Assembly: GCA_026419785.1 (NCBI GenBank)
Contig: JAODTK010001065.1
Coordinates: 1 to 64,000, forward strand
From: Sclerodactyla briareus
Taxonomy: Eukaryota > Echinodermata > Holothuroidea > Dendrochirotida > Sclerodactylidae
Direction: 5' to 3'
DNA length: 64,000 bases
Shown here: positions 1 to 10,100 of the stretch, piece after piece
How positions within the stretch are numbered: the first letter of the stretch is position 1
How the letters are laid out: each line of letters opens with the position of its first letter
Notes under the pieces: generated by a model
Seen by the model: the letters and a program-made list of their open reading frames with translations, nothing else
Databases searched by the model: none
Told to the model about the DNA's origin: nothing
Made by a program: the position numbers and the translations under genes

Positions 1-262
1 GCAGGCAGGGTCCTTCATAAGCTGTATGCATGTGTCCTTTGTGAGATCCTTTGGTGAGGATGGATATATTCTTGAATCCTTGGGTTACTGCTCCACCTTA
101 ATGATTATCTGCCTGATATCCCCACAACAGGTGAAGAGGAATGATTGATTTATTTAATAAGCCTGTTTTCCATTTGTGCAATGCTCACGAATGGGAGTTC
201 ACAGGTATCAACAGATTATCCCTCGCAATAGCATTTTGAACTATTTTTTCTGAAATTGAATC

Positions 263-375
263 TTCAGGTCCCGAGTCTTTGACTTTACCTCTGCTGACCT
301 TTGACCTGACCCTCAAAACAATAGGGAATCTGTAGTCCATCATGGGACCCACATACCAGAACGCAGCTCAATTCA
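263..375 (+). repeat. Dispersed fragment of the DR1-type tandem repeat family
   Basis: The segment around 271-375 matches the half-unit of the array at 52.0-53.8 kb: the order of TGACCT boxes, then GACC, then ACAATAGGG, then a tract like TCATCATGGGACCC. It carries a perfect direct repeat TGACCTTTGACCT at 295-307, which is two AGGTCA half-sites spaced by one base on the other strand. It is a single diverged monomer lying in CPSF2 intron sequence. The match is by eye, so the exact ends are uncertain. Confidence 0.7.
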
Positions 376-980
376 GCCGCGGTGGGGGGGGTGGGTGCGC
401 CTGTCTTAGACGCGACGTATACCGTCCCAGATCTAACGCCGGGGCGGCGCTCGATTTCAAAGCCAGCCGGCGGGCGCGTGCTCAATTGACCATACATCCA
501 TACATACATATATATACACACACCAGTCCATGACCATAATTCCTGGACGCCAAAAGAGAAAACATAGGGCCCCAGAAAATCGTCAGGAAAGGCTCTCTGC
601 TAGAACAAGGCTGAGCAGAGGATCAATTCTGAGTTCCAAGTAGTTCCGTTTATCAAGGCAATCTTCTGTACATCCCATATATCATTGCTATATGGATCTT
701 CAAGTTCTAAGACTTTTTTATTCATGATATACTTGCTTGCACAAAAGCCCCCTCCTCCCTTTATGCCTCTTTCAACAGTGCAAAAACATAGGCATGTTTC
801 TACACAATACAAAGGATGATGTCAAATTAGGGTGAGCACGATGCATATTGCAAAGATTCGATATGCAGCACAGTAGTAGCCTAAGCTTATTTCCGACACA
901 GAGCACGAAATATCTCATTTTGAGTGATATGCACATCTCTCACTTTGCTTTCTGAGGAATGCAAGGATCTGATTCCACTC

Positions 981-1199
981 CTTTGGTTCAGGCACTTTAC
1001 TCAGTTCCTTGAGAGAATGGCAGATTTTTTAAGGTGCTTAAGTGGAAGGGGTTGTTTCCGTTTGTCCTCAAATGCCTTCATTAACCTGTCGCCATCCACT
1101 CAACCTGGGCTTGGCGAATTCTACCACGTTGAGCTGACGTTGTTGAGAAGTGCCGGCTGTAGGCGTGGAGAACAGACTCCTGGTTCCCCAGAGCTGGTC
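981..1199 (-). CDS. CPSF2: CPSF2 coding exon 6 (start of beta-CASP region)
   Basis: The acceptor is ATCTTAG just before GACCAGCTCTGG (D-Q-L-W), which joins in phase 0 to the previous exon. Three reading frames must be combined to follow the family: ESVLHAYS, then LLNNVS, then VVEFAK, then QVEWM, then [20 protein letters not shown], then [15 protein letters not shown]. That implies about three or four single-base indels in 219 bp. The donor near 981 is not canonical as written (AAAG followed by GAGTGG); a lost GT would restore a GTGAGT donor. No further CPSF2 exon is recognisable between 1 and 980. Confidence 0.85.
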
Positions 1200-4100
1200 C
1201 TAAGATGTTGGGAAGTAATATGAGATGGGAAGAAAAGTGTGAGTAAATATCACTCTCGTAACGTTTCTTTTCTTGGAGGAACAACTGCATAAGTGGCTAT
1301 AATAGAGGGAACATTTGTAGGAAGGGTGACTATATAAAAGGTATGATCCCAATTCATCACAATGCAATGTCCCATTTGGGAGATACTGACCTTTCACCAT
1401 TCAATCTAGGGGGGCAATATTTGGTTCATGTGGGCAAAATCAGCTGATTTCGCATGGACCCTAAACTCTTTGCCCTTAATCCATAATTCAATTCAGTAGG
1501 GGGCAAGTCGTTGATAATCAAATACGGCAACTGTCAACAGTTCCGCGGGCTGACATTGAATCGAGAGTATAAGTTTATTCCTAGTAGTTTAGCACAGTTT
1601 TATCATCAGTACAATCTAAATAAGAAGTAGAATAAGAAGTCACAAATATGTTGGACTGTTCTGAAATATATGAGTCACTTATATATCCATCATACAAACA
1701 TATTGGATGCAACCACACTATTCAGTGGTAAGATTATGTGCTGTACAACTGAGATTACAGGCCACATGGTAAGCAGACCCCAAATTAAAGCACATACAAA
1801 AAATGGAAGTACGAGGTCATAAAATACAATTTTACTTCTAATACTTTAAATACCGCTATGAAATAAGCCTAACAAGCCCAATTTTCAACTGATCCGGGTA
1901 TGCTCATAAGGCACAATCAGCTATTGCGAAATTTCAATTGTGAGGGGGAAGAAGGATGGGGATTCCCAGAAAACAAGAAGTCAATATCAGACTACTTTTG
2001 AAAACCAGTGAGAAACAAACCCTAGATGGGATCTGAATACAAATTTACAAAATTGTTCACACTGTAATGAATATTAATTTTAAATCACAATCTATGTGAA
2101 TTCCGATTCCGTCCCTATGGGGGGTCTTTGCCTGTCCTAACCCTGTCATGTCATAAAAAACTCTTCAAGAGTAAATTGGCAACATGCTAAAACAATTTTG
2201 GGTTGGGGGGGTTTGGGGCAGGTTTTAATTTGTCCTCTTATCACCTGTGCTAGTTTCAAGGCGATCTGTGACAGAACCAATGAGCATTGAAGCCAATAAC
2301 TAATAAACAACCCCAGTAGTTTGTCTGTCACATAAGTATGCAACAGTCAATTAACCATAGAACAGAGTAGAATGCATAGCCCGACCAATTGCTTAAAAAA
2401 ACTCCTATGAGTAAGTCTCACATTCTGCCACTAAAAACATCCCTGTGCATCTACATCCATGTCAAACATTTATATCCATGCAATCATGCAATCTATTGCT
2501 CACACTGAACGGGCCTCATATAAAGTTCTTCACCAGATATTGGACTTAAATACCCCCCCCCCCCATTCCTAAAACATCCACTCCACATTGTCAAGGTGGT
2601 CCAGTAGAGTACTGCCCAACCACCACCAATCAATCCAACACTGGATGTACATTCATAACCTTAGCGCTATTGGCAAAGAGATTGGTTCATTTTTTACCGA
2701 TTTGCGGTTTCCTACTGGTATGCAGTTTTCTGCTGATAATCTTTTCCATTCACTCATTCAAGATTGCCAGCAGTGGATTGGAATCCAGTATGCAGACCTT
2801 ACTGAAACCCAGATTTCAAAACTCACTCAGGGAACCACACTTTTTGGACGATAGATTCAAAAGATCATTGTGTACACTCTTGTGCGATGTCAGATAATCC
2901 GTATACCCCATGAGTTTGCCTTCACATCATGATAGCATCTTTAAGCTTATTCATGCAACAATATCGTGCAACCGCAGGTGGGGAAAAAAATCCATTCGCA
3001 AAATTATCAATTTTGATGGATTTTAAGAAATGGGGGTACTGGGGAACATAATTGTTGCAAAAATCAACACGCCTTAATCCAAGAGCTGAACAACATACCA
3101 GTAATAGGAAAGCTCCCGACGTCGCCCTGCAGTGTCTACAGCCATCAGGACTTACATCCTTTCCTCATTGTTTTAGAAAATATCGTACAATGAACAACAA
3201 GATTTTTGTAACAAACAGATTGAAGAAACTTCAGAATATGTACAGCATGAAACTTGACAACTTATTTGACGTGAGTCAATTCTTACAATTCCCAAGCCTA
3301 TTTCTCTTTGACAATGAACTTTACTCTGTATTTTTTTAATTAACTACCTGTCATCAGGAGTGGGATTACAGAGAGGGGGCGAGGGGAAGACTAACGGGAA
3401 GGGGAGGATTTCCTTCCACTTTCTTGCTAATGGCAACATTGCCTATGCACATGTGGCGATCTCTCGTAATTTCTCCCCCTCTACACTTGGCCCGGAATGA
3501 CCGATTTTCACCCTCACTTCTAGAACTCTTAATCCCCATTCCTGGCTGTCTGTTAATGGGATAACTGTGAAAAAGATCCATGCGATTTCTACCAATGAAT
3601 GAACTATAATGGAGGGGGTGGCTCCAACAACTACAAATTTTTGCCCAAAACTCCAATGTCGCCATACCAGCATATGTGGGAATGTCATTGAATACAGCCA
3701 CCTATGACGTTGGAATGGTTGAACAGTTTGTGAGGGGCGCAGCTTAGTGGTAATGGTTCACTCATGCCCCCTATTCTAAGAAACATTGACTCATCACATG
3801 AAATATGAACGGATAATTTCATTGCATACCGGCAGTATCACTATATATGGAATGTCCTGAAGTCAAATTATATGGAATGTCCTGAATGCATGGGGGCATG
3901 TATCTAGCATAATAGATGCAGCCCCATACATATTCCAGTATTGATGTAAGTGCTGTACACTGAGATACAGGCTACATAAGAAGCCATAACTCAATTAAAG
4001 CACATGAAAGTGATGCTGTCTATCATTTTCCTCCCCTCCCCCTACACATCACCACCGCTGGATCAAGCTATTGTCACACCCATATTAATGTTAGTTGGTG

Positions 4101-7100
4101 ATGAACAAAAATAAACAGCCACTGGAAATTGTGTAACCGAAACAGTAACACTTTGTTTCACATGAGCTGTTTGTCGTACATCCTCTTCTCCGCCTCTCTC
4201 CAAATGTATTAATTGGGAAGGGGCAGCCCCCCTCTGAAATGTCTCACATCACCCGTGTGTTTAAGTGGGTACCTTGTGAGGTGACTTGTGGAAAGTATCG
4301 AGCACCGAATGTATCCCTAGGGGACACAATGAAGTGGACTACTTGAAATGGTGTGTCGTGAGAGAACAGGCAAGAGGTGCGTGCTGATGGTACAGGTGTG
4401 AAGTCACTAATGATCAGGGGTAATATCTGTAAATCCCTTTAAGCATGTCTTTGACCTGGAAAAACTTCCCTGATAGATCAGGCACTCATCCGTCCTTCAT
4501 TTCCTTTACATTCCCACTATCATTCAGCCTAAGCAATATCAGATATATAACTCACTCATGAGCTGTTCGTCACGTAACCTCCTCTTTGCCTGTACATACT
4601 GGGCATTCAGGGCATCTGTTATCAGCAGTGAGGGTCTGCTGATGGACTCTAGCACACAACCATTGAGATGTCTCCCTTCTTGTGGTTATAGTCCACCGCA
4701 TAGACTATGCTCCTCCTCGTCTTTGACAATTTTCCAGATGGTCCCACCAACCATGTGACCAGCTGGGAGGGCAGTGATGGTCAGGCCATGACCCTTCCCT
4801 GCAAAGAGGAGGGTGGAGAGCTATGAGAGAGGAGTGCCTTGCCCGAGGACACATCACAGAAGCTATTCTGGTTCTACTTTTAAATCTAGAGCTCTGCTGA
4901 CAGAGCTAATTGTGATTCGTACCAAACTACTCAAATTTTAAATCCCACTTATTTTCAAAGTAGAACGGCCATGAATGTAAATATGGCTTCGCCTCTCTGG
5001 TATTTTCTACATAGTGAGTCACACCCCCCAGACTCAATTTCAGCTGATCTAATGAGAACTAACCAGTTATTTTGTAATTCCCCTTGTGACATCAGGGAGT
5101 GATACAGGATCCCCTGTAATATAGAGTCAATGTGGAGTAAATATGTTTGGAAACCCTTTAACAACCAAGGGAAATGATGAAAACTCAAACAAGAGTGCCA
5201 ATGGCACAGTAGCTTACCCTGCCAATATATAAGTACTGATAGTATGCTGTTACAAGTAAATGTGTGTTTTTTATTGGTCTTCTAGTGTGCATCAGAACTG
5301 ATTTTGTATTGACAGGTCATACTCCCTATAATAATAATAGTTCTTGCACCAGTTCTGTGAAATCATGTCAATCCCAAGTTATCTGTGTGTGTAGTAAACG
5401 CGTTTCTCTCATGTCTGCACAGTAACAATGTCTGACACACATTAATATGAGTATGCATACATCGTGCCTGAAGTACCAAGATCGTGACTGATTGAAAAAA
5501 CAGTGCAAATTTCGTAATTCCTATGGTGGGAACTAGCGCTGGAATTTCCTGCATATAAATTCATTTTTGTGCGGGACTTTGATTTCGTGTGCGAAAATCG
5601 CGCGATCCCACACCTTTGCGTAAACATGAAGCTAGCTCCAAAACCACCACCTTCACAGATGCATCATGCTATACCTAGCAAGGCTGCTCAGAGTGTGTGG
5701 TCAATAATGTGACATAGCTTATATCGTAGTTCATTTAACAAGTCTGCACTGCAGACACCTTCCATCAACTGCCTTTGCAGACTATACAATATCCTGAACC
5801 TACGTGGTGTCTACTCACCGCTGAGTGAACAGCTGTATGCAACCACGTGAGTCAGTATTAATATCTGTGCTGTACACTGAGATACTAGCCATGAGGAAGA
5901 CTAGACCCCAAATTAAAGCACAAGTGTTGAGAATATATCGGTTCAGAGAATAAATATTTCAGTGTTCTGGCATCTTCAGGGTGATTGTAAACTAGAGCTC
6001 CAATAGTACTGTAGTACGTGGTGTCTATTGGCAAGAATTTACATAATGTTGACTATGGTGTACACTAGGATACCAGCTAGGAGAAAGACTGTAATTCCGC
6101 CCCCCCTTCCAAAAAACTAAAACACAAGGGGTGCAATCGTCCGGCTACCTGGCTTCTGAGGGAATACAGTACAATGGTGCAGCAGCACATAATATTTATT
6201 GGTAATATTCACACGGTACTGACTAATGTATACACCTGCAGCACTGGCTCATGACACAACATACAGCGCTGTATTCAATTGAGCAACGCAAGGCACTTTT
6301 CACTAATTTTCAAGAGGTTCCCGAGACAGCACAAGGGCCAAATGAAAAATCTTGACTCTCTAGATACCGAATGGTGTTTTTGCCTGAATCTGGGAGTTTC
6401 CCCACCCATCTCATTGCAACTGATAACATGACCAAACGTCATCACAGCATTCATAGCATGCAGACAAATCGATACATTCTCTAGCATTTGGGTGACCTTT
6501 CCCTTAATCACTGCCCAAATGTCTCATTATGTGCCTGAATTTGGCTGTTTGCTACCTGAATTTCAAAGTTCTGAATCGTTTAGGACATGGTGGCATGAGA
6601 TACAACAATCCCTGATATCCGTTAGCACCAACCCAGGTTAATGAATATAGGCTACAAGGAAGCTGCAAAAGAATGGATGCAAATATATATATATATATAT
6701 ATATGTCAACATTCACCTTTCAAGTTGAGAGACGTGAGTACTTGACCTGGATAATTTTATCAAAAGCTGAATCAACCTCGTCCACACTGTTGAAGATTCA
6801 ACTCTTCCTGTTGTGCCGTGACTGTGGAGATTGAATTGGGGAAGATGGCATTAGATTTGTATGATCTCTGCATTCAATATTGCCCTACATGTCATAAGAG
6901 GTTACTAAAGGTAGGGACACACACTGCAGACGAACGTAGCTGTAAGGACTGACGTCCCGACACATCAGTCCTACCCAACCCGCTGTTGATGTGGTGATGT
7001 GCAGACGATGGGATCAGTGCTGCATGGACAGTAGTTTCTATCCCCAGTGCAAATTTTACAGCCGTGTATGATGGGACACTCTCATTCTTCCTGTCGACAG

Positions 7101-10100
7101 AAGAAATCAACACACCTGGCTAGGATCTGAACCTACGACCTTTGGGTTCCAAACATAATCTCTCCGGGATTGTCGGAGTGTACCAGTTCCTATGATCAGG
7201 GTAATATCTGTATAGCGCTTTGAGCACTTGGGTGGAGATGCACTACATACGTACCCAGATATTATTATTAATAATCCACCTGACCACTATACCATGTTAG
7301 CTCGAGTACTGAAGGAAGGAAACCATGAATCAACTATTTAAACATACGCAGGTGTTGATTTACCATTGAGCATTACCTACATTCTCCAGTACTTATCTGC
7401 TGTGGGTCATTAAAGGTCAGTGAAAGTGCAAAACAGTGCAAAAAAAGGGGAATATAAATCCAGCTGATTAGTATAGGAAGAAATCCATTCCCTGAACTGA
7501 GACAGTGGAAATGAGACAACCCCACTATTATGCGATGTTTTTATGACAACACAGGGGAAAAAAGATACCTGCTCAATGTGGGGCCAATGCAAAATTTACT
7601 TTTTTGAATCTGTTACATTACACGAGTCTGGGTGAAGCTGATTTGAATGAACACAATTTTTATAGAAATAATGTGTAAAACTTCATTGACGCAAAAAATC
7701 TAACTTAATGAAGAGTACAAAAATCAGCCATTACCTTAGTAACCAAAGGCGACATTCCTATTGATTCTCCCCCTGGGTACATCATGGACCAAAACAAAAA
7801 ATGTGGAGCATAGAAACGAAGGAATTTTTGAAACTTCAAATTTACGATTTGAGGTTATCAGCATGCCTCCTTTTCATCTACGCTAGTTCACATCATCCAA
7901 ATCGATCTAAAAAGATGTAAGTTTCAATTCCACTGACGCTTAAGAAGTATGCAGCTTGAATGAGAGGATCTAGATGCATTGAAATACAGTACCAATTACA
8001 CCCCATAACGACTCACTAGAAGTTACCCATTACTGTTAGCATTTGGTGTTGAATTTCTACTGTCTATTGTGATGGTCAATAACCCATTTTTGCAAGAATT
8101 AAAGTGAGCCTGAGAGCCTGGATAACAATAGGCCAGCACAAACTCCTAAGTAACTCCATCTTGTGAAAATTAACAACATATAAAATACTTTTAATGAATA
8201 CATGCATTTAGTGGGATCTTACATGTCATTACAACAAACGACCATACAGAAAAATCAACTGGTTCCCAGGACAAGCTCCATGGTTCACTTCATTATCAAT
8301 AAACTAACACAGTATACTACGTGCTATGAATGTCCCCCCCCCCCCCTCCAAAGTGTGGTTGCATCCTGGACTCTCCCCCCCACTTGTCGAAGATCAGGAC
8401 ATGAACATCTGGCCCATCTTGTAGACAGGACTAGTGGCATAGATCTGGGCCAGTCAAGCTTGCACTTGCCTACAAGGTAAGGGAGGGCTCCAAGGTGTAG
8501 GTGGTCTGGGTGTGATAGGAGTACTGCGTCTATCTGGTGGATTGTGTCTGGAACAGGCAAAAGCGCTTTCACTACTTATGCCTACTTGGGTCGATACCGA
8601 TGATCGTTGAGGTTGGAGGAACAGGGAATGTAGCTACACTGGTCGGTGCTGGTGTGGTGTAGCCAGCACTCGCCCGACAACCACCGCACTCACAGCTAAT
8701 GTAAGGTCCTGCCAACCAGCACTGAGATAATTAATTCCAAGTTTCATCACAATCACCCCTTGAAACCACCGGTGATGCCATAATTGTCACTTGAATATGT
8801 AAATCGACTGCCATTGGTTGCCAATTGTTGAGCCAGCAATAAAAAATTAAAGTTAACTACTCCCTGTTGGAGAGTCTTATAGGATATTGGACGATGGGGA
8901 TAGTGATGCACCCACCTCTGGTTTAGTATGAGTGATTAGCAATGGTTGCACTTATAAGTAATCTGTCTCCAATTCCCTTATTATAATTGGAGCACTATTA
9001 ATTCTGCCTATAACTGATGTTCAACTTTTGAATTAATGTAATCTATTTATAAGCTATGAACATTCTCAGGATTTCATAATTTGAATCTGGCCGATATCAT
9101 GCAATTTTGATACTTATGTGGCTGTTGCGTTGGACCAGCCTACACTCTGGGCCTATACAGGCCACCATTCCATAACCTACAAATTATTATGGGTTCTGCC
9201 ACTCACAAACCGTCTGCTGACTTTATTTACTGGAATTAGCCAAAGAACCTGCACAAGTGGACTATTATCGAACAAAGGGGTGTTCAAAGGGGTATCTCAC
9301 CGCAGATACCTATAACTCACACTATTGTTGATGTTTTCCAATGGCCAATCTAATTGACATAGTGTATCTTCTGTGAGTCATAACGAACCTGATTCAACAT
9401 TGACATACGATCATGTTGTGATCTATCTCTCGATCGAGGCACCGAGACCAGGATCACGGAGAATACCTACAATTGTTGATGCTTTCATAGGGCTGGGGAT
9501 TCCAACTAGTCGACTATTCGATAATCGCTGTGCATTATTCGATCGAATAAGGATAATCGATTCTGCCGATTCCGTGAGAATCTTATCGCCCATCGTGGAT
9601 AACAATTGGCGATACCATTCTCCAGTCACCTCTGTTTACGGTTGTTCAAAAACTGTAGTTGACCAAAATAAAGATTGGGAAGGACGTCATGATGATAGGC
9701 TATAGGCTGAACTCAATCACCCGAGCCTCTGATAGTACTTTATTCAGATGTCTTTTGCCACCATGATAAGGGCAGGGGCCAAGTCTATTTCTTTCTAATT
9801 GAATGATGAAATAGCGTTGGCAAGCAATGTGAAACGTGATTCATTAATCCATGATTGCCGGTCTAGGAAGGTTCAAGCCCCCCCCCCTAATTACAATGAT
9901 CGACTTAACTCACCCTTTACATATGCACTGTGACAACCAAGAATGTGGAAATCATCAAATGCTAAGGGGCCATTGATGTTTTGTCAATTGCATTTTAACC
10001 CGGGAGTGCTCTAGACAGACAGTTTATCTGAAGTTTCAAAATATTGTTGAACTAAATAATCAGGGAATCTCCACTGTTTGCTTAATGGGCTTTTCATAAT

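Larger units (their letters stand above)
3186..4555 (-). other. CPSF2 intron 4
   Basis: Begins with a strong GTGAGT donor at 4555. Contains the second 85-bp repeat (3916-4005), a short duplicated motif ATATGGAATGTCCTGAA at about 3846 and 3871, a SINE-body-like stretch at 4395-4445, and a short sequence at 4157-4205 resembling the end of exon 4. Confidence 0.75.
4799..6716 (-). other. CPSF2 intron 3
   Basis: Starts with a GTGAAT donor at 6716 and ends with the CAG at 4799-4801. Holds repeat copies 3 and 4 (5837-5923 and 6013-6125) and a (TA)n run at 6682-6704. The remainder is unique-looking, with no recognisable coding similarity. Confidence 0.75.
6822..8383 (-). other. CPSF2 intron 2
   Basis: Donor GTGGGG at 8383, weak but phase-consistent; acceptor CAG at 6822-6824. 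Contains the nested SINE pair at 7123-7305. No coding similarity otherwise. Confidence 0.75.

Noticed and set aside
9840..9890. GGTTCAAGCCCC, resembling a tRNA T-arm
   Set aside because: No A box or acceptor stem at suitable spacing; the C-run makes the match easy by chance.
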